From contig DCAE01000094.1 of assembly GCA_002311385.1 (NCBI GenBank), positions 41,437-55,595 on the forward strand: a stretch of DNA of 14,159 nt, given 5' to 3'. Under the pieces are notes generated by a model. The model was not told the origin of the DNA. It worked only from the letters and a program-made list of their open reading frames with translations, and did not search any database. Positions 1-8,129 of the stretch are shown in pieces. Source of the DNA: Dehalococcoidia bacterium UBA1141. Lineage in GTDB: Bacteria > Chloroflexota > Dehalococcoidia > Lucifugimonadales > UBA3495. The stretch's first letter is position 1, and each line of letters starts with the position of its first letter. Position numbers and translations under genes: made by a program.

Positions 1-35
1 AATCTACGAACTTAATCTACCAGGTAACTAGGTTT

Positions 36-62
36 GGTCACCTGAGGTTGGTGAGCTTTTTT
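36..62 (+). terminator. Rho-independent terminator of an upstream off-window gene
   Basis: GGTCACC (36-42) can pair with GGTGAGC (50-56) with one internal mismatch around a 7-nt loop, and is followed directly by six T (57-62). The stem plus T-run is the classical intrinsic terminator layout and reads on the + strand, so it would end transcription entering from the left edge. The stem is short and imperfect. Confidence 0.45.
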
Positions 63-67
63 CACTT

Positions 68-162
68 TATAATGTTACCAAAATCGGCGGCCACAGGCAA
101 TCTTGGTTACATACCAGGAATCCGCTGTCGCTACCATATGTTGTATAGCCGTGGGCTATAAT
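68..162 (+). promoter_or_regulatory. Two perfect TATAAT -10 boxes upstream of the C26 peptidase gene
   Basis: TATAAT occurs at 68-73 and again at 157-162, both ahead of the start at 184. Neither has a convincing -35 box at 16-18 nt. Transcription from the second would give a leader of only about 15 nt; from the first, about 105 nt. The calls rest on the -10 hexamers alone. Confidence 0.3.
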
Positions 163-183
163 TTGAGTGCTAAATAGAGTACA

Positions 184-906
184 ATGGTAACTCATATGGC
201 TACAGTTGCACTCACCTCCAGCGGCCCCGAAAACGCACGCCGCTACAGGGAGGTGATGGAACAATTGGGCACCGAGATTCGGTTGCTAATTCCCGAAGAC
301 GCTGGGACCAGGCCAACGGATGTGTTGATGGAGGGTGTGGGTGGTCTCCTGCTGCCCGGCGGTCCGGATGTAGACCCCGTCCTCTACGGTGAGCCTCCAG
401 ACCCTTCGGCTGGCCTCGAAACTTGCCGCCCATTGGACGATTTGGAACTGCGTCTGCTGCACTACGCCCTGGATAGGGACATGCCGGTATTGGCCATCTG
501 CCGTGGGATGCAATTGCTGAACGTGGCATTGGGAGGGAAGTTAATCCAAGACCTTCCTGGGCACCGAGTGGTGGAGCAGGACGGCGAGTGGGTTTCAACG
601 GTGCACTTGACCTACCTTTCTCCGGGTTCCAAAGCAGCGGCCATAATCGGAATGGCCGGTTTTTTTCGCTTAAACAGCCGACATCACCAGGGATTGCGGG
701 AAGCACAGCGTTCCTTGCGCTTGATGACCACTGCCTATGGAGTGGATGATGGGCTAGTCGAGGGCCTGGAAAGCCCAGAACACCGCTGGGTAATAGGACT
801 GCAATGCCACCCCGAGCGGCAGGATGAAGTTCCCAAGCTGTTCGCCAACCTATTTACGGCTTTCGGTGAAAGGGCTGATGCCTTTGCTCAGGAGTGTCTG
901 GCCTGA
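184..906 (+). CDS. Class I glutamine amidotransferase-like hydrolase, peptidase C26 (gamma-glutamyl-GABA hydrolase type)
   Basis: This 240-residue protein has the layout of the C26 / PuuD family, cytoplasmic enzymes that cut gamma-glutamyl amide bonds. Visible signatures are LLPGGPDVDPVLYGE (56-70), the nucleophile elbow AICRG with Cys106, the family motif NSRHHQG (164-170) and the C-terminal LQCHPE giving His209 and Glu211, so the Cys-His-Glu triad is complete. The length is normal for the family. Start choice is uncertain: ATG at 184 and an in-frame ATG at 196 are both possible, with MATVALTSSG at the latter looking like a natural family N-terminus; no strong Shine-Dalgarno decides it. It is followed after 200 nt by gyrA, which seems to have its own promoter. 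No puu-type polyamine genes are adjacent, so the physiological substrate is unknown. The fold and hydrolase class are secure. Confidence 0.92.
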   Translation: MVTHMATVALTSSGPENARRYREVMEQLGTEIRLLIPEDAGTRPTDVLMEGVGGLLLPGGPDVDPVLYGEPPDPSAGLETCRPLDDLELRLLHYALDRDMPVLAICRGMQLLNVALGGKLIQDLPGHRVVEQDGEWVSTVHLTYLSPGSKAAAIIGMAGFFRLNSRHHQGLREAQRSLRLMTTAYGVDDGLVEGLESPEHRWVIGLQCHPERQDEVPKLFANLFTAFGERADAFAQECLA

Positions 907-916
907 CGGACACGGA

Positions 917-946
917 TTGACACAATCATAGACACTGATTCATGAT
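917..946 (+). promoter_or_regulatory. Candidate gyrA promoter
   Basis: A perfect TTGACA (-35) at 917-922 is followed after 18 nt by CATGAT (-10, 4 of 6 consensus) at 941-946. The implied start near 953 leaves a leader of about 155 nt before gyrA. This is the best sigma70-like site in the gap; the weak -10 lowers confidence. Confidence 0.4.
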
Positions 947-1000
947 TTTTCCGCCGGGCGAAAGTAACGATTACAAGAGTGACCATAAGCCATCTGGATA

Positions 1001-1027
1001 TTTAGTCAAACTGGTTTTTTAGTCAAA
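1001..1027 (+). repeat. Direct repeat TTTAGTCAAA in the gyrA leader
   Basis: TTTAGTCAAA occurs at 1001-1010 and again at 1018-1027, a centre-to-centre distance of 17 nt, in the untranslated region of gyrA. It could be a regulator half-site pair or a chance A/T-rich repeat; nothing else supports either. Confidence 0.3.
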
Positions 1028-1109
1028 TCTGAAAGAAACACTCTCATTGCCAGCAATCATTACCTAGATCAAAACCTAGATAGGGTGAGGCAACAAGGAG
1101 CTAGATCCA

Positions 1110-3689
1110 ATGGTAACTACTAGACCTGAGCCATCTGATCAAACTGTACCGGTGCGCATTGAAGACGAGATGCGCACGTCCTACCTGAGTTACGCGATGA
1201 GCGTAATCGTTTCCCGTGCCTTGCCCGATGTGCGGGACGGTTTGAAACCCGTGCAACGGCGCATCCTCTACACCATGCAGGACATGGGCTTGAGATCCAA
1301 CACCGCCTTCAAAAAAAGCGCCAGAATTGTCGGCGATGTGATGGGCAAGTTCCATCCTCATGGCGACAGTGCTATCTACGACGCTCAAGTGCGCATGGCC
1401 CAAACATTTTCGATGCGGTACCCATTAATCACCGGCCAAGGCAATTACGGTAGCGTAGACGGCGACCCGGCGGCAGCCATGCGGTATACCGAGGCCCGAT
1501 TGGCCCCGATTGCCGAAGAAATGCTGGCCGATATTGATTTGAACACGGTTGATTTCTCCCTAAACTTCGACGATTCCCTTGAGGAGCCCACGGTCCTACC
1601 AGCCCGTCTGCCTAATATGCTCATCAACGGGGCTACTGGTATTGCGGTTGGCATGGCCACCAACATACCTCCCCACAATCTAAATGAGATTTGCGACGCA
1701 CTCATATATCTCGTGGAGCATCCGGATTGCACCATAGAACAGTTGCTCAGTTTCGTTCAGGGTCCCGATTTTCCCACCGGCGCCATTATCAGGGGCAAAG
1801 TAGGCATCATAGACACCTACATGACCGGCCGGGGCCGGATAATAATGGAAGCCGCAACGGATATTGAAGAGACCCGGGGTAACCGGGAGCAAATCATCGT
1901 TTCCGAGTTGCCGTATCAGGTTAACAAAGCCAACTTGGTGGAAAAAATCGCCCAACTAGTGCGAGATAAGAAGATTGAGGGCATATCGGACATAAGAGAC
2001 GAATCGGACCGCCAAGGGATGCGCATGGTCATCGAACTGCGGCGGGACGCCCAAGCCGATATCGTGTTGAACAACCTGTTCAAACACACCCAGATGCGGA
2101 GTTCCTTCAATAGCATCATATTGGCATTGGTCGACGGTCAGCCACAGGTCCTGAATCTAAAACGCTGCCTGGAGCTGTTCATCCAACACCGCCAAGTGGT
2201 AATACGCCGCCGTTCCGAGTTCCTGCTGAAACGAGCTCAAGACCGAGATCATATCGTCCAAGGTCTGCTGCTGGCGCTAAATAGCATTGATGAGGTTATT
2301 GCGATAATCAGGGCGTCGGCGGATGTGGAAACCGCCAGGAATAACCTGATGGAGCGTCTGTCCCTCAGTCAGGTTCAAGCCCAAGCCATCTTGGACATGC
2401 AACTACGCCGTTTGGCCGCTCTGGAACGAGAAAGGCTGGAAAAGGAGCACGATGACCTGCTGAAGACCATTGCTGATTTGGAAGGTCTTTTAGCTGACCC
2501 CGCCAAAGTGTTGGCCGAGGTAAAAACGGAGACTCGCAAACTAAAAAAGTCCTACGGTGACGAACGCCGGACGGTGATCGACGATGCGGAACTGGAGGAC
2601 CAAAACGACGAAGACCGCATTCTCCATCAGGACGTGGTAATTACCATTAGCCAGCGTGGCTACATCAAACGAGTGCCTATCGCTACCTACCGCACGCAGC
2701 ACAGAGGCGGAAAGGGAGTGCGGGGCATGACTACTAGGGAAGATGACGCTCTCCTGGATCTGGTGGTGCTAGACACCCACGACACCCTCTTCTTCTTCAG
2801 CAACAGAGGCCGTGTGTACCCACTACGGGCCTTCCGTATTTCCGGGGACACGTCTAGGACCACCCGTGGTACCGCGCTGTCCAACCTGTTGCCGTTGGCT
2901 CGGGGTGAGCAGATTCAGGCAATGCTCGTTATAGAGAATCCCAAGGAAGACTACCTGCTGGTTCTGGCCACGAAGATGGGCGAGGTCAAAGCCCTGAGAA
3001 CCGGAGGGTTGGCCAACATCCGCCCCAGCGGTTTGATTGTCATGGACTTGGAGCAGGACGATGAACTGGTCGCAGTTACTCAAGTCAAAGACGCCAAGGA
3101 CATAGTCATGGTGTCTCAGCGCGGCCAATGTATCAGATTCAGCGTGGACAACCTCACTCCCCGCTCCAGAGCTGCTGGCGGAGTGCGGGGCATTCGATTG
3201 TTGAACGGCGACATACTTATTGCCATGGGCGCAGTGTTCGCCGACAGTCACTTGGTGATTGTGAGCGAACGGGGTTTTGGAAAGTCCACCCATCTGTCCA
3301 GGTACCCTAAACACGCCCGAGGCGGCCAGGGAGTGCGGACATTCAGGGTGACGGAAAAGACCGGGCCCGTGGCTGCGGCTAGAGTGGTTTCCGACGCCCC
3401 TGACCAAGATATTATGGTAATCTCCGCCAAGGCTCAGGTCATTCGCGTTACGCTGAATGACTTCAGGGTAACGGGAAGGGATACCCAAGGGGTAATCATC
3501 TGGCGGGACAGGGAGCCGGACGATTACGTGGCATCCATCACTTGTTTCCAGGAAACGGATTACGGCCAAAAGGATGAAACCGAAGACCAGCCGACCTCCA
3601 CCACCGGCAAGAATGGCTCGTCAAACGGGGCCAAGCCGGGAAACGGAACCGAACCTGACGCTGAGTCTGGAGTCGATTCCGCAGAGTAG
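1110..3689 (+). CDS. gyrA: DNA gyrase subunit A
   Basis: GyrA is the breakage-reunion subunit of the A2B2 gyrase that introduces negative supercoils. The 859-residue product has the N-terminal winged-helix region with RALPDVRDGLKPVQRRIL (36-53), the quinolone region HPHGDSAIYD (82-91), the catalytic tyrosine Tyr126 in AAMRYTEAR, the coiled-coil and tower segments (about 360-490), and a C-terminal beta-pinwheel containing a GyrA box, QHRGGKG (530-536), which marks gyrase rather than topoisomerase IV ParC. Pinwheel blades recur as RGYIKR, NRGRVY, KMGEVKA, RGQCIRF, RGFGKST. Residues 820-859 form a polar Asn/Gly/Asp/Glu-rich tail. Ser87 and Asp91 match the E. coli Ser83/Asp87 positions in the quinolone-sensitive state. 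The start is set by AAGGAG at 1095-1100, 9 nt before ATG. gyrB is not in the window. Confidence 0.98.
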   Translation: MVTTRPEPSDQTVPVRIEDEMRTSYLSYAMSVIVSRALPDVRDGLKPVQRRILYTMQDMGLRSNTAFKKSARIVGDVMGKFHPHGDSAIYDAQVRMAQTFSMRYPLITGQGNYGSVDGDPAAAMRYTEARLAPIAEEMLADIDLNTVDFSLNFDDSLEEPTVLPARLPNMLINGATGIAVGMATNIPPHNLNEICDALIYLVEHPDCTIEQLLSFVQGPDFPTGAIIRGKVGIIDTYMTGRGRIIMEAATDIEETRGNREQIIVSELPYQVNKANLVEKIAQLVRDKKIEGISDIRDESDRQGMRMVIELRRDAQADIVLNNLFKHTQMRSSFNSIILALVDGQPQVLNLKRCLELFIQHRQVVIRRRSEFLLKRAQDRDHIVQGLLLALNSIDEVIAIIRASADVETARNNLMERLSLSQVQAQAILDMQLRRLAALERERLEKEHDDLLKTIADLEGLLADPAKVLAEVKTETRKLKKSYGDERRTVIDDAELEDQNDEDRILHQDVVITISQRGYIKRVPIATYRTQHRGGKGVRGMTTREDDALLDLVVLDTHDTLFFFSNRGRVYPLRAFRISGDTSRTTRGTALSNLLPLARGEQIQAMLVIENPKEDYLLVLATKMGEVKALRTGGLANIRPSGLIVMDLEQDDELVAVTQVKDAKDIVMVSQRGQCIRFSVDNLTPRSRAAGGVRGIRLLNGDILIAMGAVFADSHLVIVSERGFGKSTHLSRYPKHARGGQGVRTFRVTEKTGPVAAARVVSDAPDQDIMVISAKAQVIRVTLNDFRVTGRDTQGVIIWRDREPDDYVASITCFQETDYGQKDETEDQPTSTTGKNGSSNGAKPGNGTEPDAESGVDSAE

Positions 3690-3801
3690 AGCAGCGGTTT
3701 CATTGGACAATCCTGCCAAAACATGTGGTTTGCTGGAGTTAGGCCGTCATAAATCCGGTTCAATGTATGGCCTATATGGCTCACACACCCGGCGGGCTCC
3801 A

Positions 3802-3816
3802 GCTAGCTCAACTGGC
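3802..3816 (+). repeat. 15-nt match to the D-arm of the tRNA-Lys gene
   Basis: GCTAGCTCAACTGGC here is identical to 10363-10377 in the tRNA-Lys gene of this window (last acceptor bases through D-loop). The sequence after it does not close a D-stem and no anticodon or T arm follows, so it is not a tRNA. It may be a 5' tRNA scrap left by a recombination event, or chance. Confidence 0.3.
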
Positions 3817-3826
3817 GCACACAAAC

Positions 3827-3865
3827 AAACGGTCGCCCAGAATCGTTAGTTCTGGACGACCGTTT
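3827..3865. terminator. Bidirectional terminator between gyrA and the flavin reductase gene
   Basis: A near-perfect inverted repeat: 16 nt (3827-3842, AAACGGTCGCCCAGAA) and 16 nt (3850-3865, TTCTGGACGACCGTTT) pair at 15 positions with a single C/A mismatch and a 7-nt loop. The outer A/T bases give an AAA/TTT flank in both directions, and it sits between two convergent genes, 137 nt after the gyrA stop and 26 nt after the end of the minus-strand gene. It most likely ends both transcripts. Confidence 0.8.
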
Positions 3866-3891
3866 AGGCTCGCACAAAGGCCCAGGCTCAT

Positions 3892-4374
3892 CTACTTTCC
3901 GGGGTTGTACCAGCGGCTCCGGAAGAACATCAGGGGTTCTTTCGACTCGTTCCTCAGCATCTCCTTAACCTCGCCTATGTATATCGTATGGTCTCCATAA
4001 ACATGGGAATCCAGCACTTCACAACCGAAAAAGACCATCGAGCCTTCTAGAATAGGAACGCCGGCCTCGCCTAACGTGTAGTTGTATTGCACGCCCTCAT
4101 CGCGGTCCTCCGGCTTTCTGGCAAATAATGCGCCCAGTTCTTGCTGATTTTGGCTCAATATATTGACGCCAAAACGGCCAGTGCTCTCCAGGAAGCCGTA
4201 GGTATTTGTGCCGTGGGCAACGCATACCAGCACCACGGGCGGGTCTAGACACACTGATGTGAATGAATTGGCCGTCATGGAATGGGGATTACCGTCATCA
4301 TCGTTGGTGGTAATAACCGTGACGCCGGTGGCAAAATCGCCCATCGCCGTCCTGAAATCTTCTTTACTGACCAA
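3892..4374 (-). CDS. Flavin reductase domain protein (FMN-binding split-barrel, HpaC-like)
   Basis: The 160-residue product matches the small flavin:NAD(P)H oxidoreductases that supply reduced flavin to a partner monooxygenase. Signatures are FRTAMGDFATGVTVIT (7-22), MTANSFTSVCLDPP (33-46), RFGVNIL (67-73), the H-x-x-GDHTIYIGEV segment (124-136) and the C-terminal PLMFFRSRWY (147-156). Length is typical for the single-domain family. The start is a TTG (complement of CAA at 4372-4374) preceded by a purine-rich GCAGGTGGG; the next candidate, Met11, would cut into the conserved N-terminus. No monooxygenase partner lies alongside: the upstream gene is a cobalamin-binding protein, so the partner must be elsewhere. 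It has its own promoter. Substrate and cofactor preference (FMN or FAD, NADH or NADPH) cannot be read from the sequence. Confidence 0.92.
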   Translation of the reverse strand: MVSKEDFRTAMGDFATGVTVITTNDDDGNPHSMTANSFTSVCLDPPVVLVCVAHGTNTYGFLESTGRFGVNILSQNQQELGALFARKPEDRDEGVQYNYTLGEAGVPILEGSMVFFGCEVLDSHVYGDHTIYIGEVKEMLRNESKEPLMFFRSRWYNPGK

Positions 4375-4416
4375 AGCCCACCTGCCCTGTAATAATGATT
4401 GCCCAGGATTATGCCC

Positions 4417-4446
4417 ATTATAATCGCATTAGCATCCGTCCGCCAA
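4417..4446 (-). promoter_or_regulatory. Promoter of the flavin reductase gene
   Basis: On the minus strand TTGGCG (-35, plus coordinates 4441-4446) is followed after 18 nt by a perfect TATAAT (-10, 4417-4422). Transcription would begin near 4410, giving a leader of about 36 nt before the TTG start. The downstream position relative to the BtuF-like gene suggests the two minus-strand genes are not a simple operon. Confidence 0.6.
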
Positions 4447-4510
4447 GGATATTCATGAGGTCGTTAACCAGCAAACGGCGGCCAAAGCATAGGGCAATGG
4501 TGAAATACAC

Positions 4511-5485
4511 CTATGCTGGAAATGGCCTAAAGCAAACCCCGATTCCCCCAGTTGGGCAGACTCGGGCTGCGTCGGCATCCAGTTTGAGCACGGTGTTGGG
4601 CATAATATTTTCGGAGAATAACTGCGGATGGGTCAGTTGGGCCAAGATTTCCAGTCCGTCGATTATTCTAGGTCCCGGCATGCTAAAGTACACGTGATCA
4701 AGCAAGTAGACTTCTCCGGTCCGCACTGCAGGTATATCCTCCCAACCGGGCTGATTGGCCAGCCACGGAATCTCTCTTTGATTTCGCGCCAAATCGGACG
4801 AGCACAAATCTATAAACAGCTTTTCCGGAGCCCACTCGCAGATTTCCTCCCACTTAGCCCGCACTGCTGGCGAGCCGGGGGGGAACATCTCCTGCCTGCC
4901 ACCAGCCAATCTCAGCAGGTCGGGTATCCAGTGGCCGCCAATAACGATGGGATTGATTCCTTCCAAAGAGAACACCCTTGGACTATGTTCGGTACCCTCT
5001 AACAGACGGGTGAGCGCTTCGACCCGTTCATTCAAGCCTTTCACCAATACCTTCGCTTGTGCAGCAGCACCGCAGGCGTCCCCTATCTGGACGATACTTT
5101 CGAAAACTTGCGAGACGGTCTTGGGTTGCAACACCAATACCTTGGGCGGATCGACCATTCCTTCGACGGCTTCATGGACCTGACCGGCATCCACTTCGCA
5201 GAAGAAGCAGAGGTCCTGGGTCAGAACCACATCCGGAGAATTATCCCGTAGCCAATCATTGTCTAATTCATAAGGGCTCTCTCCAGTTGAAAGCAACCGT
5301 TGCACCAACTCCTCCACTTGGTCGCTGGTGAGAACCTCGGCATCAATCTTGCTTCTTGAAACCACATGCTTGGACCTGGCCTCCGGAGGATAGACGCACA
5401 GGTCCGACACTCCGACAATCTGCTCGCCCAAGCCTAAAGCGAACAGTATCTCGGTGCCGCTGGGTAACAATGAGCAAATTTTCAT
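4511..5485 (-). CDS. Cobalamin-binding, BtuF-like periplasmic-binding-fold protein without signal peptide
   Basis: This 324-residue protein belongs to the helical-backbone periplasmic binding protein family (PF01497, COG0614). Signatures are SLLPSGTEILFALGLGEQIVGVS (5-27) followed by C30-V-Y-P, the TQDLCFFC segment (89-96), GGHWIPDLLRLAGG (183-196), WAPEKLFID (218-226), and PGPRIIDGLEILAQLTHPQLF (270-290). It begins directly with the mature-type sequence MKICSLLPSG, with no signal peptide or lipobox, as in the known signal-less cobalamin-binding subgroup, so a cytoplasmic binding or salvage role is more likely than ABC import; no permease or ATPase is nearby. The start is ATG with AGGG about 6 nt upstream. 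A perfect TATAAT on the minus strand at 5634-5639 lacks a good -35 box. Ligand assignment to corrinoid is by family resemblance only. Confidence 0.85.
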   Translation of the reverse strand: MKICSLLPSGTEILFALGLGEQIVGVSDLCVYPPEARSKHVVSRSKIDAEVLTSDQVEELVQRLLSTGESPYELDNDWLRDNSPDVVLTQDLCFFCEVDAGQVHEAVEGMVDPPKVLVLQPKTVSQVFESIVQIGDACGAAAQAKVLVKGLNERVEALTRLLEGTEHSPRVFSLEGINPIVIGGHWIPDLLRLAGGRQEMFPPGSPAVRAKWEEICEWAPEKLFIDLCSSDLARNQREIPWLANQPGWEDIPAVRTGEVYLLDHVYFSMPGPRIIDGLEILAQLTHPQLFSENIMPNTVLKLDADAARVCPTGGIGVCFRPFPA

Positions 5486-5900
5486 TCTTTTCCCTGGTGG
5501 TCAGAGTTCGGGCGTGAATCCGATGTCTTGGTGTTGGTAGATGAATCCGAACCCATTGGTTTTAGATAGATTAGGTCTGCATTTTGGCCGCATTCCGTTC
5601 CCACAGACACTCCAGAGCCGCATCGACTGGTGTATTATAGACTACCGTTGGAACTTAGTTATGTAACCTAATTTTGCGTGGAAATTAGTCGTCAAACCGC
5701 CAAAAACCGATTTAAAAGCGGTGACGCCTTCACATAACCTTAGCTAAGATATTGGGCTAATTTTTTCACCAATTACTATCCTCATGTTCCTCATTAAGAC
5801 GACAACCGCAAGACGACAACCACCAGTGAACAGTTCGGTACTTCCGATACTGCCGTTTTCGTGATGACCTTCGCATGAAATCTGTGGCGAACACCTCTTA
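5486..5900. other. 415-nt divergent intergenic region
   Basis: No coding region is convincing here. It must hold the promoters of the BtuF-like gene (minus) and the MFS gene (plus). A minus-strand TATAAT lies at 5634-5639 without a recognisable -35. ACCGC near 5695 can pair with GCGGT near 5717 across a 16-nt A-rich spacer. The segment 5680-5718 resembles 10486-10527. There is no clear Shine-Dalgarno directly before the MFS start at 5901. Confidence 0.5.
5680..5718 (+). repeat. Diverged intergenic repeat, copy 1
   Basis: GGAAAT..C.TCAAACCGCC, then CGATTTA and AAAGC line up with 10486-10527 with a few small gaps; about three quarters of positions agree by eye. Both copies are intergenic. It may be a degraded dispersed element or a shared binding site; the A-rich composition makes chance a real alternative. 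Confidence 0.25.
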
Positions 5901-7238
5901 ATGGCCCGATCCCCCGCAAACCAGCCGGAAAATTGGGGCAACTTAACTCTGATGAAGTTGAGCGCCTACGGCTTTGGCATGATTGGCTTCGTCTTGGCAA
6001 TGGACATCATCATCCTGCCGGAGATGGTCAAAGAACTTGCCCCCGCGGAGTGGAAGAACACCTACCTGGCAATTATCACCTTTAGCGGGCTACTGATGGC
6101 TGGGCTAGCTCAACCCTTCGTGGGACGGGCCAGCGACAACACTCGCTCTTTTTTGGGCAGAAGAATCCCTTACATGCTGTGGGGTTGGGCCTTCGTCAGC
6201 CTAGGGCTAATCGGTGTGGGTTTCGCGCCCAACTACGTGACCTTATTCTTTGTGTGGGTATTTATTCAGACCAACTTCAACGTTGGTTACGGTCCGTATC
6301 AGGCGCTGATTCGAGACTTGGTCCCTCTGAGCAGAGTCGGTGTGGCATCTTCGGTGAAGATACTTGCCGACGCCAGCGGTGCGGGAATACTAGGAGCAAT
6401 CTGTAGCACTTTGCTCGGCAGGGCGGCTGGTGGTTCGATTCACATTTGGGTATGGCTGAGTCTGGGTCTTATAGCCATTGCCATGGCAATCTCCACCTTT
6501 GTTACAACGATGACGGTTCGGGCCAAGGAGGCTGCTGCCAATATGTCCGGGCAAATCAGCGGCCAATCAGCGTCTGGGGAACCGCTGAATAAATCGGAAG
6601 ACGACGACAATCAGGAGCGGCCGCTGCACCCGCAACTACGACGGTTCATGGTTTCGCGACTCCTGATTATGGCAGCCATAACCGCCTTTCCCACCTTCGG
6701 TCGTTTTTTCTTGGAAGAGGCGGTGAAAGTGGGCAACCCATCTCAAGCATTGGGGTGGATGATTCTGGTGGTGGGTGGGGCATTGGCCTTGAGCATCTAT
6801 CCGGCTGGCTGGACTTCCGACAAGATTGGCCGAAAACCCGTTGTCATCGCCGGAGCATTGGGCGGCGCTTTCAGCAGCATTTGGCTCCTTTGGGCCAACG
6901 ATGTCTCGGGCTTGCTAATCACATCCAGCCTACTGGGCATATCCATCGGCACCCTCCTCAGTTCCAATTGGGCATTGGCCAATGAGTTGGGTACCCAAGG
7001 TCGAGAAGCCCTGCACATGGGAATGGTAAATCTTGCCACAACCGGCGGCTCAGCTGCGGCCAAGATCATGGGTCCTGGCATAGATCTTCTAAACCGCGCT
7101 TCAGATGGCAGAGGATGGGACGCATTGCTTATTACCTGCAGCATATTGTTCGTAATCGGCGGCCTGCTGCTGATACCGCTCAAGGTTGTGGATGCCACCA
7201 GGTTGAACCCGGCTACGTCCCCGGAGCAAGGTGGCTAG
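5901..7238 (+). CDS. MFS transporter, GPH/SLC45-like sugar-carrier type
   Basis: A 445-residue inner-membrane carrier with twelve likely helices split by a hydrophilic loop (about 206-247). The loop after helix 2 carries GRASDNTRSFLGRRIPYM (75-92), the form of MFS motif A seen in GPH and SLC45/sucrose-type carriers; the second half has the matching GWTSDKIGRKPVV (303-315). NVGYGPYQALIRDLVP (127-142) is also typical of that group. Length is normal. ATG at 5901 lacks a visible Shine-Dalgarno, and the first clear helix begins near residue 18, where another Met lies (5952), so the exact start is open. It stands alone on the plus strand, convergent with the aldolase gene. Substrate is not determinable; a sugar or other small organic solute with proton or sodium coupling is the family expectation. 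Confidence 0.88.
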   Translation: MARSPANQPENWGNLTLMKLSAYGFGMIGFVLAMDIIILPEMVKELAPAEWKNTYLAIITFSGLLMAGLAQPFVGRASDNTRSFLGRRIPYMLWGWAFVSLGLIGVGFAPNYVTLFFVWVFIQTNFNVGYGPYQALIRDLVPLSRVGVASSVKILADASGAGILGAICSTLLGRAAGGSIHIWVWLSLGLIAIAMAISTFVTTMTVRAKEAAANMSGQISGQSASGEPLNKSEDDDNQERPLHPQLRRFMVSRLLIMAAITAFPTFGRFFLEEAVKVGNPSQALGWMILVVGGALALSIYPAGWTSDKIGRKPVVIAGALGGAFSSIWLLWANDVSGLLITSSLLGISIGTLLSSNWALANELGTQGREALHMGMVNLATTGGSAAAKIMGPGIDLLNRASDGRGWDALLITCSILFVIGGLLLIPLKVVDATRLNPATSPEQGG

Positions 7239-7284
7239 CCAGACATGGCGCTAATCAGACGGCAACCCTATCAATCAACAGATT

Positions 7285-7310
7285 AAAGGCTAGTCCTGGA
7301 GCTAGACTTT
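7285..7310. terminator. Possible bidirectional terminator between MFS and aldolase genes
   Basis: AAAG-G-CTAG (7285-7293) pairs with CTAG-A-CTTT (7302-7310) with one internal mismatch around an 8-nt loop, and the outer AAA/TTT flank mimics a short U-tract in both directions. It overlaps the stop codon of the minus-strand aldolase gene. The stem is A/T-rich and weak. Confidence 0.35.
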
Positions 7311-8060
7311 GGCATCCGAGGCCTTCTTTAGGAAACCGGCCGCGCCCCTGGTAACCCAAGCGTTCCAAGAAGTCATCAAGAACCTAGCGCCCTTGCCGAT
7401 GTAACTCTCGATGTTGTCATCATTCACCAGCGTACCGGCCGTCCGTCCCGCGGCAACGATGCGAGACAGCGCTCCGTCAATGGCAGCTTGCACATCCGGA
7501 TGGCCTGTGTCGCCAATGTGGCCCATAGTTTGAGCCAAATCTGAAGGGGCGACGAAGAACACGTCGATTCCATCTACCTTCAGTATTTCATCCAGGTTCT
7601 TCAAGGCTTCGGCCTCTTCCAAAAGCACAATTACCATTGTCTGGTCGTTGGCGGTGTGGAAATAATCCGGGACACCAAAGGATTGACGTCCCCCGAACAT
7701 TCCCCTATAACCCAGTGGCGCGTATTTCGAGGATTGCATGGCTTGTTCGGCGGCCTCTCTGGTATTGACGTGAGGGACCACGATTCCCATGGAGCCTCTG
7801 TCCAACGTACGAGTTATCAGCCACGGTTCGTTGGCGCTAACCCTGGTGATAGAGGTCATACCCCACAGGTCGCAAGACCGGGTCATGTCGCCCAATTCAT
7901 CCCAGTCAACCGCCCCATGCTCGCCCTCAATCCACGCTGCGTCAAAGCCCATAGGCCCCAGAAAATCTATGACGTCAGCGTCCTGTACGCCAGAAATAGT
8001 CGTGACCACCTGGTTTTTCCGCAGTTTTTCCTTAGCAATATTCGTCCTTATCTGTGGCAC
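7302..8060 (-). CDS. HpcH/HpaI-type class II aldolase
   Basis: The 252-residue product matches the HpcH/HpaI aldolase / citrate lyase beta fold, a TIM barrel that makes or breaks C-C bonds next to a 2-keto acid such as pyruvate with a divalent metal. Expected residues are present: the base His48 in WIEGEHGAVDW (43-53), Arg73 in TRVSANEP, GIVVPHVNT (92-100), metal ligand Glu148 in VLLEEAEALKNLDEI (145-159), and Asp174 in FVAPSDLAQTMGH (169-181). Length is typical. The start is GTG (8058-8060) with an excellent AGGAGG (8067-8072) 6 nt away. A separate promoter lies in the 179-nt gap from the asparaginase gene, so independent expression is likely. No 4-hydroxyphenylacetate pathway genes are nearby, so the in vivo aldol substrate is unknown. 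Confidence 0.92.
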   Translation of the reverse strand: MPQIRTNIAKEKLRKNQVVTTISGVQDADVIDFLGPMGFDAAWIEGEHGAVDWDELGDMTRSCDLWGMTSITRVSANEPWLITRTLDRGSMGIVVPHVNTREAAEQAMQSSKYAPLGYRGMFGGRQSFGVPDYFHTANDQTMVIVLLEEAEALKNLDEILKVDGIDVFFVAPSDLAQTMGHIGDTGHPDVQAAIDGALSRIVAAGRTAGTLVNDDNIESYIGKGARFLMTSWNAWVTRGAAGFLKKASDAKV

Positions 8061-8129
8061 GGGTCTCCTCCTATTATCATTCGCTATTTGCTGGGTTCTA
8101 TGACGTAGTTCTTCAGCCGCTGGCTTTGG

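Noticed and set aside
2823..3569. Long minus-strand open frame (248 codons) inside gyrA
   Set aside because: It lies wholly antisense to the GyrA pinwheel region, its product has no recognisable motif, and gyrA is certain.
7656..8108. Plus-strand open frames opposite the aldolase gene
   Set aside because: Antisense to a well-supported gene with its own promoter and AGGAGG; the products have no family features.
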